Source: Artemia franciscana
Lineage: Eukaryota > Arthropoda > Branchiopoda > Anostraca > Artemiidae
NCBI RefSeq assembly: GCF_032884065.1
Contig: NC_088864.1
Coordinates: forward strand, 18,108,409 to 18,172,408
Reading direction: 5' to 3'
Length of the DNA stretch: 64,000 nt
Below, one piece after another: positions 1 to 13,060 of the stretch (the first letter of the stretch is position 1; every line of letters begins with the position of its first letter). The translations under genes and the position numbers were made by a program. The notes under the pieces are model-generated. The model was not told the DNA's origin. It made no database searches and worked only from the letters and a program-made list of their open reading frames with translations.

Positions 1-1480
1 GTTCGTGGTAACGAACTGTAGTAAGGACCGGCCCGGCTCAATAGGAACTGAAACTCTATAAAACAAAATATTAATACCAATAGTTACATAAAGAAATCAC
101 ATTTTTATGCTGATTTTACATATATATACGTTTCGTCAAGTTTAGTCTTACCCATTAGCCTGAGAAAATTTGCCTTATTTTAGAAAATAAGGAGAAAAAC
201 TCACTAAAAGTCATTAAATCTCAACACTATCAAGTTCAGCGTATCAGAGAACCCTGCTGTAGAAGTTTCAAGCTCCTATCTACAAAAATGTGGAATTATG
301 TATTTTTTTGCCAGAAGACAGATCATGGATGCGTGTTTATTTTTTTTTTATTTTTTTTTCCCAGGGGTGATCGTATCGATCCAGAGATCCTAACATGTTT
401 CGAGAGAGCTCATTCTAACAGACATTAAAAGTTCCAGTGCTCTTTATGTGACCAAAAATTGGAGGGCACCCAGGCCCCTCCCACTCTCATTTTTCCCCAA
501 AGTCACCAGATCAAAATTCTGAGATAGCCAATTTGTTCAGCATAGTCAAAAAACCTAACAGTTATGTCTTTTGGGACGAATTAATCCCCAATAGTCGCCG
601 GGGGAGGGGCTGCGAGTTACAAACTTTGACCCTTGTTTACATATAGTAAGGGTTATTGGGATGTGTACAGACGTTTTCAGGGGGACTTTTACGTGTTGAA
701 GGAGGGGAGGTGGGTCACGGGAGGGGGTTTCGTGGGAGGATCTTTCCATGGAGGAATTTATCATGGGGTAAGAGAATTTCCATGAAGGGGCTGCAGCATT
801 TTCTAGCATTATTTAAAAAAAAAGAGAAAACAAATAAAACAAAATTTCAGCTGGAAGTAAGGAGTAGAGTTAAATCCTAAAAAGAACAGAAATTATAAAG
901 TAAATAAGGAGGTTCAGCTCCTCTACAATACCTCGATCTTTACACTAAATTATTTCAGTAATTTCAACTATTTATTCTACGGCCTTTGTAATTCAGGGCT
1001 CATTCTTAAAGAATTGGGACAAAATATTGTATTGACGATTATTTGAAGAGGTATTGACGAGGGGGTGAACCCACTCATAGACGTCATAAAAATATACAAA
1101 TATAGAAGTTCGTTACGTAGGTTAATTCGTAAGTTACGTATATTTATTACTAACAAAAACGTTCGTTAAAAATAAAAAGATCTAGTTGCCTTTCCAAGGA
1201 ACCAAAAATTGGAGGGCAATCCCCCGCCCTTTTTTAATCATATCAAAATCGCAAATCGTATATTATTCCGTATATGAAAGGTGCTGTCCCCTCCTCAACG
1301 CCTCGCTCTTTACGCTAAAGTTTTTTATTGTTTTAAAAAGTAGAGTTTTAAGAAAGAGTCAAAATCTAGCGTAAAGAGCCAGGCGTTGAGGAGGGGACAA
1401 CTCCTCACATATACGGAATAATTTCTGTTGGTTTTAAGCTTTAATGTTGTTCCTTACTTGCAGTTAAAAAAAACTTTTTT
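1..1480 (+). repeat. Modular repeat unit (A-B-C-H), cut by the window edge
   Basis: Module A runs to about 835 and contains TTCGTGGTAACGAACTG at its start. B (about 845-1090) starts at CAGCTGGAAGTAAGGAG. C runs to about 1250, and H is a stem-loop (1258-1480) with CCTCAACGCCTCGCTCTTTA pairing with its complement. The short open frames in it (555-880, 1186-1374) recur in other copies on either strand and are not genes. Confidence 0.85.
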
Positions 1481-1741
1481 TTTTAATTTAATGCTTACAC
1501 AAGTTGACTACCTGTTTCAGTTAAATATCGTAGTTTTGGATACAGGCTTATAATTCAAGTGCTCTTTAATGGGTCCTTTCGGGTCGTGAAATCAAATAGT
1601 ACAAACATTGGGTGAATTTAGCCAAGGCCAAACTTTCTTTGGAATAAACCGTATATATAGGTTAAGGGTTAAGACATCTAAACCCCCCTTGGAAAAGGCC
1701 TACGCCCATTTTTAAGAAACTGGACCCCGTCCCTTTAAGGA

Positions 1742-2234
1742 ATTTAAATAAAAAACAAGTGTTTTTAACTGAAAGTAAGGAGCGATATTAAAACTTAAAA
1801 CGAACATAAATAACTTCGTATATGAAAGGGGCTGCTTCCTCATCAACGCCCCGCTCTTTACGCTAAAGTTTGACTCTTTCTCTCAACTCTTCTTTTTAAA
1901 ACAGTAAAAACAGTACACAATTTTTTGTAGATAGGAGCTCGAAAATTCCACAATAGGGTTCTCTGACGCGCTAAATCTGATGGTGTAATTTTCGTGAAGA
2001 TTCTATGACTTTTAGGGGGTATTTCCTCATATTTTCTAATATAAGGCAAATTTTCCCAGGCTCTTAACTGTTGATGAGTAAGACTAAACTTGATGAAACT
2101 TATATATATAAAATCAGCATTAAAATGCGATTCTTTTGATGTAGATATTGGTATCAAAATTCCATTTTTGAGAGTTTTGGTTACTATTGAGCCATGTCGC
2201 TCCTTACTACAGTCGTTACCACGCACTGTTTGAT
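1742..2234 (-). repeat. Truncated modular unit: half of H fused to the end of A
   Basis: The H stem sequence (from AACTGAAAGTAAGGAGCG, 1770) and its loop run straight into the terminal part of module A. It ends with TACCACGCACTGTTTGAT at 2234. Modules B and C are missing. The 156-codon minus frame over it is a repeat shadow. Confidence 0.75.
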
Positions 2235-3718
2235 AAAAGAAGTGGGAAAAGACTTTGGTGTGACCCTGGTAAAGCTTGAGTGAAGCAAAAAGGTCAGTGC
2301 CATAGATTGGATTAGCATTAATTGTCATCTGATGACAAAACTCCCCAATTGAAGGAGGGACCTTTAGGCAGCCTTACTGTTCACGTCCATATATAAAGAA
2401 AACATAATTTTAAAGTTATGCCTCTTCTGAATTATTTTTAGATTCTTATGAAAGCTTTGATCATTGGTTATGGGGTTTTCTAATCCATTTAATTCCATTC
2501 GTATATTATGACCCAATATTGGTTGCTGAGAAAAGTAAGCAGCCTGGCTTATATTAAATAAAAAAGGAGTAAAAATCAAGTCCTTTACTACATTCCATTT
2601 AAAGTAGTTGAAATAGGATAAAAGAAATGATGAAGATCCTCGAGATCCTCGAGAACAATAAACGCGCAAAGCTGTATTAGTGACCATTTTAAAATATTTA
2701 AAAATATTTCGAAATCAGTTTATACGAAGTAACTTCACGAAACTTTTGAACAGATACGGAAATTATGCATTGGTTTTGAAAATCTTCTTTAGAAAAATAG
2801 ATACTTCTACAGCACCAAGAAAGTCGATCAATTTTTGTGCTCTATGTGAATATAATAATCACTTTTCTTGCAAATTTTGTGATAAATTATTAGATGGCAG
2901 ATGTTGCATAACTAAACATATTATTTGGGATTTTACTAAAATGGGATTTTAAGTATTATTACTAAACATATTATTTGGGAATGGATAAATGCAGTCAAAT
3001 CCATGTTTATTTTTCAGAATTTTTCTCAATTTTGCTCAGCATCCACTTTAAAAAAATTCTAAAATTCTCTATAATTCTAAATTTAAAAAAAACTCTAAAT
3101 ACTTTAAAAAAAACTCTAAAATTCTTGCGTCAAGGAAGTCGATCAATGGTCTCGAATGGGGCTGAAGCCATACTGATCCCATCCTACACAGATCTTTTAA
3201 CATATTCTTATCTTCTCCTATCATTTTTTTTTAATGGATGTTTTAGTATTCTGTTTAGCTGTAATTTTCTAGGTTTGTCTTATTGTTTAGGTTAGCAATG
3301 ATGCATAGGGGATGGAATCGATATGTCATGTGCTGGGTCTTTTTTAGAGGGACAGGTAGCAACCCTGTCACCCAGCCTTGTGGGAGTGGAGAGCAGACCT
3401 TATGTCCCATATTGCCAGTTCATCAGTCAACTCTGCTACCACAAGGCTCAGTTATCTAGCTAGCTTTGGTAATTCTTGATGTACCACTTAAAATTTCTTC
3501 GCTAACATTTCCTTCATTAAATTTTAGTTTTTTCTACGGTTTCTAGGTTTCAGTGCTTTCCCAATAGTATTTCTTTAAGTTTTTTTCTTATGCTAAACAG
3601 GCCACTTAGTAATAAAACGTTTTCCTAAATAATTTAAACATTAATCCTAAAAACAAGAAGAATCCTCAAATTAGGCCGTTCAAACTTGGTAGGCGCTGGA
3701 TTATAAAACTAAGCTAAT
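2235..3718. other. Non-coding stretch
   Basis: AT-rich with short T- and A-rich simple tracts. The open frames 2364-2687, 2680-2952 and 2975-3295 show no recognisable motif and poor residue balance. A short inverted pair (AGCCTTGTGG / CCACAAGGCT) spans about 3383-3452 and could be a SINE-like remnant, which I cannot confirm. Confidence 0.5.
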
Positions 3719-5448
3719 CAAACAGTTCGTGGTAACGAACTGTAGTAAGGAGCGACCCGGCTCAATAGTAACCAAAACTCTAAAAAATGGAATTTTGATA
3801 CCAATAGCTACATCAAAAGAATCGCATTTTAATGGTGGTTTTAAATATATAAGTTTCATCAAGTTTAGTCTTACCCATCAAAAGTTACAAGCCTGAGAAA
3901 ATTTGCGTTATTTTAGAAAATAGGGGGAAACGCCCCCTAAAAGTCATAGAATCTTAACGAAAATCACACCATAAGATTCAGCGTATCAGAGAACCCTACT
4001 GTAGAAGTTTCGAGCTCCTATCTACAAAAATGTGGAATTTTGTATTTTTTGCCAGAAGGCAGATCACGGATGCGTGTTTATTTGTTTTTTTGTTTTTTTG
4101 TTTTTTTTCCCCCAGGGGTGATCGTATCGACCCAGTTGTCCTAGAATGTTGCAAGAGGGCTCATTCTAACGGAAATGAAAAGTTCTAGTGCCCTTTTTAA
4201 GTGACCAAAAATATTGGAGGGCACCTAGGCCCCCTCCCACGCTAATTATTTTCCCAAAGTCAACGGATCAAAATTCTGAGATAGCCATTTTATTCAACGT
4301 AGTCGAAAAACCTTATAACTATGTCTTTTGGGACGACTTACTCCCCCACAGTCCCCGTGGGAGGGGCAACAAGTTACAAACTTTGACCTGTGCTTACATA
4401 TAGTAATGGTTATTGGGAAGTATACAGGCGTTTTCAGGAGGATTTTTTTGGTTTGGTGGAGGGGTTGAGAAGAGGGGGATATGCTGGGGGAACTTTCCTT
4501 CGAGAATTTGTAATGGGAGAAGAAAATTTCCATGAAGGGAGAGCAGGATTTACTAGCATTATTTAAAAAAAAACAATTAAAAAATAAAAGTGAAAAAGCT
4601 TTCTCAGCTGGAAGTAAGGAACAGCAATAAAATTTAAAACAAACAGAAATTTTTACCCATATGAGGGGCTCACCTCCTTCTAATACCTCGCTCTTTACGC
4701 TAAAGTATTTTCCGTAATTTCAACTACTTATTCTAGGGCTTTTGTGATTCAGGGGGTCATTCTTAATGAATTGGGATAAAATTTAAGCTTTAGTGTAAAG
4801 AGTGAGGTACTGACGATGGGGCGAATCCCCTCATATATGTAATAAAAACATGAGAATACAAAAGTTCTTTACGTAAGCTAATTTATAAGTTACGTAAATC
4901 TTTTACCAATAAAAAGATTCGTAAAAAATTAAAAGTTCTAGTTGCCTTTTTAATTAACCAAAAAATCGGGGGGCAACCAGGCTTCGCCCCCCGCTCTTTT
5001 TTTCTCAAAATCATTCGATCAAAATTATGAGAAAGCCATTGAGCCAAAAAAAAAAAAAAAAAAATATGCAAATTTCGTTTTGATTATTCCTCTGCGGAGA
5101 GCCAAAATCAAAACACGCATTGATTCAAAAACGTTCAGAAATTAAATAAAAAAAAACAAGTTTTTCAACTGAAAGTAAGGAGTGACATCAAAACTTAAAA
5201 GGCACAGAAATTACTTCGTATATGAAAGAGGCTGCTTCCTCATCAACGCCCCGCTCTTTACGCTAAAGTTTTTTACTGTTTTAGAAAGAAGAATTGAGAG
5301 AAAGAGTCAAACTTTAGCGTAAAGAGCGGGGCGTTGATGAGGAAGCAGCCTCTTTCATATACGAAGTAATTTCTGTGCGTTTTAAGTTTTGATGTCACTC
5401 CTTACTTTCAGTTTAAAAACTTGTTTTTTTTATTTAATTACGTCCAGA
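3719..5448 (+). repeat. Full-length modular unit, left arm of a giant inverted repeat
   Basis: The order is A (3719-4580), B (about 4590-4850), C (about 4850-5145) and H (5145-5448). It starts TCAAACAGTTCGTGGTAACG and ends in TTTTTTTATTTAATT. Its minus-strand frame at 4294-4533 is almost identical to the plus-strand frame at 7237-7476, which shows that the two arms are inverted copies. No coding capacity. Confidence 0.9.
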
Positions 5449-6339
5449 GTCCTGTATCGACTCCATTAAGTTAATCTTGTATTTTTCTAAAGGTCACTGA
5501 TGTTTGTTCGATGGGTTTGGGATACATTTCTTGAAAATACAAAGTTTAAGCTCTATTGAGAAAGTCCCTTTCACTATGAACCTACTTCCATTCCATCATT
5601 TGCATTCTTTTACTCGACTAAGAATAGCTTAGAGACAAAGATCTTCATGGAAGAACTAGTTCATTCGGTTTAAAGCTTTGTGAATTGGAAAATCTTACAG
5701 GTTCTTCCAAAAGCTTTGATCCGAAAAAGAATTTCACAAATGAAATTTCCTTTATTTGCTTCATCATGGCAACAGTGATAAAATGAACTTGAATTCGTGT
5801 ATAGAAATGTGAAGCAACACAGGTAAAAATTGAAGCAATATAAAAGTAAAATGAAATTTATTTTGAAAAAGGCGATCTATCATTTCTTAGATATGAATTT
5901 TGTGTTATGCTACTATATTTAAAAATTTGAAGATAGTCGTAAATCTAACTTTGGGACTTTTGACAGCCATTTTCTTTCACCCAAAATGCTACGTCAGGTC
6001 TGTTCCGATGTCATAATAATTTTGAACTTCGATTCTAATCTGTAGAAATGTAGCTAAATTATCAAAGGGTGATTAATTGGAAAATTAAGCTTTTTTTGGG
6101 CTAAATTTTCGAAGCTACTTTTTACGAATATCAAATTTAAAAATAACAATATATTTCACAAAAGAAGTTTTCCAAAGAAAAGGGCAGAGTAATATTACAA
6201 ACTAAGGTGAGCAGGAATGAAGCTATAAAAAAATTAAAACTCAGAACGCATGGAAATTACTATCAATTTTTTATTTTTGGCCAATCTTAGCGTTTAATAT
6301 TATCTTAAGCAGCTTCTTAACTATGATTTTTATGTGATA
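5449..6339. other. Spacer between the arms of the giant inverted repeat
   Basis: About 890 bp of AT-rich sequence that belongs to none of the repeat modules. It has no long open frame and no recognisable motif. Confidence 0.7.
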
Positions 6340-8283
6340 ATTAAATAAAAAAAACAAGTTTTTTCAACTGAAAGTAAGGAGTGACATCAAAAGTTAAAAC
6401 GCACAGAAATTACTTCGTATATGAAAGAGGCTGCTTCCTCATCAACGCCCCGCTCTTTACGCTAAAGTTTGACTCTTTCTCTCAATTCTTCTTTCTAAAA
6501 CAGTAAAAAACTTTAGCGTAAAGAGCGGGGCGTTCATGAGGAAGCAGCCTCTTTCATATACGAAGTAATTTTTGTGCGTTTTAAGTTTTGATGTCACTCC
6601 TTACTTTCAGTTGAAAAAACTTGTTTTTTTTATTTAATTTCTGAACGTTTTTGAATCAATGCATGTTTTGATTTTGGCTCTCCGCAGAGGAATAATCAAA
6701 ACGAAATTTGTATATTTTTTTTTTGGCTCAATGGCTTTCTCATAACTTTGATCGAATGATTTTGAGAAAAAAAGAGCGGGGGACGAAGCCTAGTTGCCCC
6801 CCGATTTTTTGGTTAATTAAAAAGGCATCTAGAACTTTTAATTATTTACGAATCTTTTTATTGGTAAAAGATTTACGTAACTTATAAATTAGCTTACGTA
6901 AAGAACTTTTGTATTCTCATGTTTTTATTACATATATGAGGGGATTCGCCCCATCGTCAGTACCTCGCTCTTTACACTAAAGCTTAAATTTTATCCCAAT
7001 TCATTAAGAATGACCCCCTGAATCACAAAAGCCGTAGAATAAGCAGTTGAAATTACCGAAAATACTTTAGCGTAAAGAGCGAGGTATTAGAAGGAGGTGA
7101 GCCCCTCATATGGGTAATAATTTCTGTTTGTTTTAAGTTTTATTGCTGTTCCTTACTTCCAGCTGAAAAAGCTTTTTCACTTTTATTTTTTAATTGTTTT
7201 TTTTTAAATAATGCTAGTAAATCCTGCTCTCCCTTCATGGAAATTTTCTTCTCCCATTACAAATTCTCGAAGGAAAGTTCCCCCAGCATATCCCCCTCTT
7301 CTCAATCCCTCCCTCAAACCAAAAAAATCCTCCTGAAAACGCCTGTATACTTCCCAATAACCATTACTATATGTAAGCACAGGTCAGAGTTTGTAACTTG
7401 TTGCCCCTCCCACGGGGACTGTGGGGGAGTAAGTCGTCCTCAAAGACATAGTTATAAGGTTTTTCGACTACGTTGAATAAAATGGCTATCTCAGAATTTT
7501 GATCCGTTGACTTTGGGAAAATAATTAATATATTCTCTGAGGCCAACCTGACTTTCATACATAATGATGATAGAAGGTAATAAGCTTACCTAAGCTATGG
7601 ATGTCAGGTGACTGATTTTTCTTCTAACGATAATTTCGACAGGACCTGTGCCTGTCATCATCAGTCCTGTCGAAATTATCGTTAGAAGAAAAATCAGTCA
7701 CCTGACATCCATAGCTTAGGTAAGCTTATTACCTTCTATCATCATTAGGAAAATAATTAGCGTTGGAGGGGGCCTAGGTGCCCTCCAATTTTTTCGGTCA
7801 CTTAAAAAGGGCACTAGAACTTTTCATTTCCGTTAGAATGAGCCCTCTTGCAATATTCTAGGACAACTGGGTCGATACGATCACCCCTGGGAAAAAAAAA
7901 ACAACAAATAAACAAATAAACACGCATCCGTGATCTGCCTTCTGGCAAAAAATGCAAAATTCCACATTTTTGTAGATAGGAGCTCGAAACTTCTACAATA
8001 GGGTTCTATGATACGCTGAATCTGATGGTGTGATTTTCGTTAAGATTCTATGACTTTTAGGGGGCGTTTCCCCCTATTTTCTAAAATAACGCAAATTTTC
8101 TCAGGCTCGTAACTTTTTATGGGTAAGACTAAACTTGATGAAACTCATATATTTAAAACCAGCATTAAAATACGATTCTTTTGATGTAGCCATTGGTATC
8201 AAAATTCCATTTTTTAGAGTTTTGGTTACTATTGAGCCGGGTCGCTCCTTACTACAGTTCGTTACCACGAACTGTTTGATAAA
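6340..8283 (-). repeat. Full-length modular unit, right arm of the giant inverted repeat
   Basis: This is a reverse-complement copy of 3719-5448: H (6340-6642), C, B, then A ending CGAACTGTTTGAT at about 8283. The arm is longer than the left one only because a 220 bp fold-back is inserted at 7528-7747. Confidence 0.9.
7528..7747. mobile_element. Fold-back insertion with 12 bp target-site duplication
   Basis: Target duplication GGAAAATAATTA at 7516-7527 and 7748-7759. Other copies of the host repeat (around 4240 and 21870) keep a single uninterrupted copy of this site. The structure is a 34 bp tail (7528-7561), then a perfect inverted repeat with 83 bp arms (7562-7644 and 7665-7747) around a 20 bp loop. 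The minus strand from 7664 reads CTGATGAT, then stem GACAGG / CCTGTC around a 7 nt loop, then GAAA. Confidence 0.9.
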
Positions 8284-8320
8284 CCAAGGATATTATATGT
8301 CTTCGGCTTGTGGTTGGTAT

Positions 8321-8590
8321 TAAATAAAAAAAGAAGTATTTCTAACTATAAGTAAGGAACAACATTAAAACTTAAAACGAACAGAAATTACTACGTATAC
8401 GAGGGGGTTGCCCCCTTCTCCGTAAGTCACTCTTTGCGCAAATATTTGACTTTTGATTCCAGTTATTTAAGAATGCCTCCTGTCACACAAGGATTACACA
8501 CAAGGTTTAATTAGAATAATACGCTTTTCTTTACAAATTCACAAACACTTTAGCGTAAAGAGCAAGGTACTGTGGAGGGGGCAACTCCTT
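8321..8590 (+). repeat. Module B fragment at the start of a head-to-tail array
   Basis: Starts ATTAAATAAAAAAAGAAG, then AACTATAAGTAAGGAACAAC, and runs up to the next module A. Confidence 0.75.
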
Positions 8591-8593
8591 CAA

Positions 8594-9795
8594 ACAGTTC
8601 GTGGTAACGAACGGTAAGTAAGGAGTGACCTGGCTCAATAGAAACCGAAACTCTAGAAAATGGTTTTTAAAAACGGATTTTGATACCAATAAATATATTA
8701 AAAGAATCATATTTTTTATGCCGATTTCAAATATATAAATATCATTAAGTTTAGTCTTACCCATCAAAGACTACGAGCATGAGAAGATTTTTCCTGATTT
8801 TTGGAAAAAGGGGAAAACACCCCTTATAATTCAAGTGATCTTAATGAAAATAACACCGTCAGTTTCAGCGTAACGGAGAACCATACCGAGTAGGTTTGAA
8901 GCTCCTATCTGCAAAAATATGGAATTTTGTATTTTTGCCAGAAGAAAGATCACGGATGCGTGTTTATTTATTTGTTTTTTTCCCAGGGGTGATCGTATCG
9001 ATCCAGTGGTCCTAAAATATCGGAAAAGTTCTCATTTGGACGGAAATTAAAAGTTCTATTGCCCTTTTTAATTGACCAAAAAATTGGAGGGCAACTAGGC
9101 CACCTCCCCTCCTCATTTTTCCCAGAATTGTCCGAACAGAATTTTGAGATTGCCATTTAGTTCATAGTTGAAAGGCCCAATTGCAATACCTTTGTGTTTA
9201 ACCTGACCTCCCCCCCCACAGCCCGAAAGGTCTTTAAGTTATAAAATTTGCGTATTGTGTAAGCATAGTATTTGTTATTGGGATGCATGCATACATTTTC
9301 GGGTGGGGGAGGGACAAATTTTCTGCTGGGGGTTTTGCCACGGGGGAGTTTTCCATGGGGAGGGGGATCCCAAGGAGTGAATTTGTCAGGGGAAATTATA
9401 CACTGCAGGAATCTGCCAGAAATCTTAAACAAAATCCTTTTTATATGTCTTGCTTTCTCTTTTCCGCCTCAATTTTACGCGCGGAGTTGTTAAGAGTAAT
9501 TGTCCGGGCTAAATTTTTACCGGGATTGAATTGTCTAGAGGATATTTCTAAGGTGAATGGTTTCTCCGTGGAGATGAGGCCAGATTTCCTGGCATTATTT
9601 AAAAAAACCAGACATTACATAAAAACAAGTTTTTTCAACTGAAAGTAAGTAGCAACATCAAAACTTAAAACGAGCGTAAATTATTACGTATAATATGTAG
9701 GGGTTGCCCTCTCTTCAACATCCGCTCTTTATGCTAATTTTTTTATTTTGTCCCAGTTCTTTAAGAATAACTCCCGAAACACAATGATCGTTAAA
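8594..9795 (+). repeat. Modular unit: A plus truncated B
   Basis: Module A starts TTCAAACAGTTCGTGG and contains the conserved GGGGTGATCGTATCGA block near 8985. B begins at about 9627 and breaks off where the next unit starts. The overlapping frames at 9157-9642 are shadows of G-rich repeat sequence. Confidence 0.8.
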
Positions 9796-9797
9796 TC

Positions 9798-11427
9798 AAA
9801 CAGTTCGTGATAACGAACTGTAGTAAGGAGCGAGACGGCCCAATAGTAACCAAAACTCTAAAAAATGGAATTTTGATACCAATAAATACTTCAAAAGAAT
9901 TAAATTTTTATGCTGATTTTAAAAATATGAATTTCATTAAATTTAGTCTCGAGCATCAAAATTTGCCTTATTTTGGAAAAAAATGGGAAACACCCTCTAA
10001 AAGTCATGAATCTGTATGAAAATCACACCATCGTATTCAGCGTTAAGTTCATTAAGTTTAGTCTTACCCATTAAATGTTACGAGCCTAAGAAAATTTGCT
10101 TTATTTTGTAAAAAAAAGGAAAAACACCCCCTAAAAGTCAATCACACCATCATATTCAGCGTATCAGAGAACCCTACTACAGAGGGTTCAAGCTCCTATC
10201 TGAAAAAATGTGAAATTTTGTGTTTTTTTGCCAGAGGAAAGATCACGGGTGCATGTTCATTTGTTGTTGTTTTTTTTTCTCCAGGGGTGATCGTATCGAC
10301 CCAGTGGTCCTATGATGTCACGAGAAGCCCCATTCTAATAAAATTAAAAGTTTTAGTGGCCGTTTTAAGCGACCAAAGAACTGTACGGCAACTATGCCCA
10401 CTCCCACGCTAATTTTTTCCAAATTAACCGGATCAAAATTTTCAGATAATCATTTTGTTCAGCATAGTCGAAAAGTTTATTAACTATGTCTTTCAGAACA
10501 AATTATTTCCCCACAGTCCCCGGGGGAAGGGCTGCAAGTTATGAACTTTTTTCATTATTTACATACAGTATGGGTTATTGGGAAGTATACAGACGTTTTC
10601 AGAGGGGGATTTTTTCAGGTGGGAAGGGTTGGGGGAAGGGGGTTATGTTGGCGGATCTTTCCATGGAGAGATTTATAATGAGGGAAGAGAATTTGTATGA
10701 AGGGGGCACTGGATTCTCCAGGATTATTTAAAAAAAAACAATGAGAAATTAAATAAAAAAACAAGTTTTTCAACTGAAAGTAAAGAGGAACCTTAAAATC
10801 TGAATTTTTGAATTTTGAGGGGACGAAACTCCTTCATGTACATAATAAAAATATACGAATATAGAACTTCGTTACGTAAGTTAATTTGTAAGTTATGTAT
10901 ATGTATTACTAATAAGAACGTTTGTAAGTAAAATTGAAAAAGTTCTAGTGACCTTTTTAGGTAACCAAAAATTTGGAGGGCAACTAGGCTCCCTCCCCAC
11001 CTATTTTCTCAAAATCTTCCAATTCAAACTTTCAGAAAGCCATTTAGCGAAAAAAGGTAAACTTAATATGCAAATTTTGTTTTAAATATTCGTGTACGGT
11101 GAGCCAAAATCAAAACTTGCATTACATCAAAAATGTTCAGAAATTAAATAACAAAAAAAAACAAATTTTTATACTGAAAGTAAGGAGCTACATTAAAATT
11201 TAAAACGAACAGAAATTATTCCGTCTATGAAAGGGGCTGTCACCTCCTCAACGCCCCACTCTTTACGCTAAAGTTTGACTCTTTCTCAAAACTCTGATTT
11301 TTAAAACAGTAAAAACTTAAGCGTAAAGAGCAGGACGTTAGGGAGGGGACAGTCCCTTTCATATACGGACTAATTTCTGTTCGTTTTAAGTCTTAATGTT
11401 GCTCCCTACTTTCAGTTAAAAAAACTT
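9798..11427 (+). repeat. Modular unit: A, reduced B, C, H
   Basis: A starts ATCAAACAGTTCGTGATAAC. B is reduced to its edge, with the module-boundary motif at about 10772. C follows, and H is 11143-11427. The H loop here is inverted relative to the unit's orientation. Confidence 0.8.
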
Positions 11428-11431
11428 CTTT

Positions 11432-13060
11432 TCAAACAGTTCGTGGTAACAAACTGTAGTAAGGAGCGACCCGGCTCAATAGTTAACGAAACTCTAAAAA
11501 AAACGGAATTTTGATCCTAAAATATACATCAAAAGAATCGGATTTTCATGCTGATTTTAAATATATAAGTTTCATCAATTTTAGTCTTTGTAATCAAAAG
11601 CTACGAGCCTGAGAAAATTTGCTTTATTTTGGAAAATTTCGTATTTTTTACCAGAAGACAAATCATGGGTGCGTGTTTATTTTATTTTTTTTTTCTTCCC
11701 AGGGGTCATCGTATCGACCAAGTGGTCCTAGAATGTCGCAAGTGGGCTCATTCTAACGGAAATGAAAAGTTCTAGTGCCCTTTTTAATTGACCAAAAAAA
11801 TAGGAGGGCACCTAGGCTCCCTCCCACGCTCATTTTTTCTCCAAAGTCAACGGATAAAAATTTTGAGATAGCCATTTTGTTCCGCATAGTGGAAAACCAT
11901 AATAACTATGTCTTTGGGAATGACTTACTCCCCCACAGTCCCTGGGGGAGGGGCTGCAAGTTACAAACTTTGACCAGTGTTTACATATATCAATCGTTAT
12001 TGGGAAGTGTAGAGACGTTTTCAGGGGGATTTTTTTGGTTTTGGGGGTGGGGCTGAGGAGAGGGGGCTATATGGGTAAATTTTTCCTTCGAGAAATATGT
12101 CAAGGGGGAAGAGAAATTCAATGAAAAGGGTTCAGGATTTTCTAAAACTACTATAAAAAAAATGAAATAATAAGCATGAAATTTTTTTTTCAATTAAGGA
12201 GAAAGTAAGGAGTAGCATTGAAGCTTAAAACGAACAGATATTATTACGCATATGAGGGGCTCTAAATATACTTTAGCATAAATAGCGAGGTATTTAGGAG
12301 GAGATAAATATCTCGCTTTTTATGCTAAAGTATTTTTAGTAATTTCAACTATTTACACTACGGCCTTTCTGATTCAGGGGTCATTCTTAAAGAATTGAGA
12401 CAAAACTTACGATTTAGTGTAAAGAGCGAGGCATTAACGAAGGTAAAAACCCCCCTTATATACATAATAAAAATATAAGAATATAAAAGTTTGTTACGTA
12501 AGTTAATTCTTAACTTACGTATATTTTTTACTAATAGAAACGTTAGTTAAAAATTAAAAGCTATAGTTGCCTTTTTATGTAACCGAAAATCTGAGGGCAA
12601 CTAGGCCTCCTTCCCCACCCCTTATTTCTCAAATTCATCTGATCAAAACTAAGAGAAAGCCATTTAGCCAAAAAAGGAATTAATATGCAAATTTCATTTT
12701 AATAATCTGTTAATCTGATTCAATACAAAAAAAATCAATAAGATTGGACAAGTCCTATGGTGGAGAGCCAAAATCAAACATGCATTAATTCAAAAACGTT
12801 CATAAATTAAATGAAAAAACTAGTTTTTTTAACTGTAAGTAAGGAGCGACATTAAAACTTAAAACGAACAGAAATTACTCCGTATATGAAATGGGTTGTC
12901 TCCTCTTCAACGCCTCGCTCTTTACGCTAAAGCTTTTAATTGTTTTAAAAAGTAGAATTGTGGCAAAGAGTCAAACTTTAGCGTAAAGAGCGAGGCGTTG
13001 AAGAGGGGACAACCCAGTTCATATACGGAGTAATTTCTGTTCGTTTTAAGTTTTGGGTAT
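11432..13060 (+). repeat. Modular unit: A, B, C, H
   Basis: Begins five bases after the previous unit's H, with TTCAAACAGTTCGTGGTAAC. B spans about 12190-12470, C about 12480-12805 and H 12806-13060. A complete head-to-tail neighbour of the preceding unit. Confidence 0.85.

Noticed and set aside
555-880. Open frames of 60-120 codons within modular repeat copies (also 4188-4533, 7237-7558, 9157-9642, 15768-16058, 21499-21938, 26322-26766, 61077-61551)
   Set aside because: Equivalent frames appear in inverted copies on either strand, with frameshifts and stops between copies. They track the repeat and show no protein motif.
2680-2952. Cys-rich plus-strand frame (CALCEYNNHFSCKFCDKLL)
   Set aside because: The Cys spacing suggests a zinc-binding piece, but the His/Cys pattern fits no family I know and the flanks are low-complexity.
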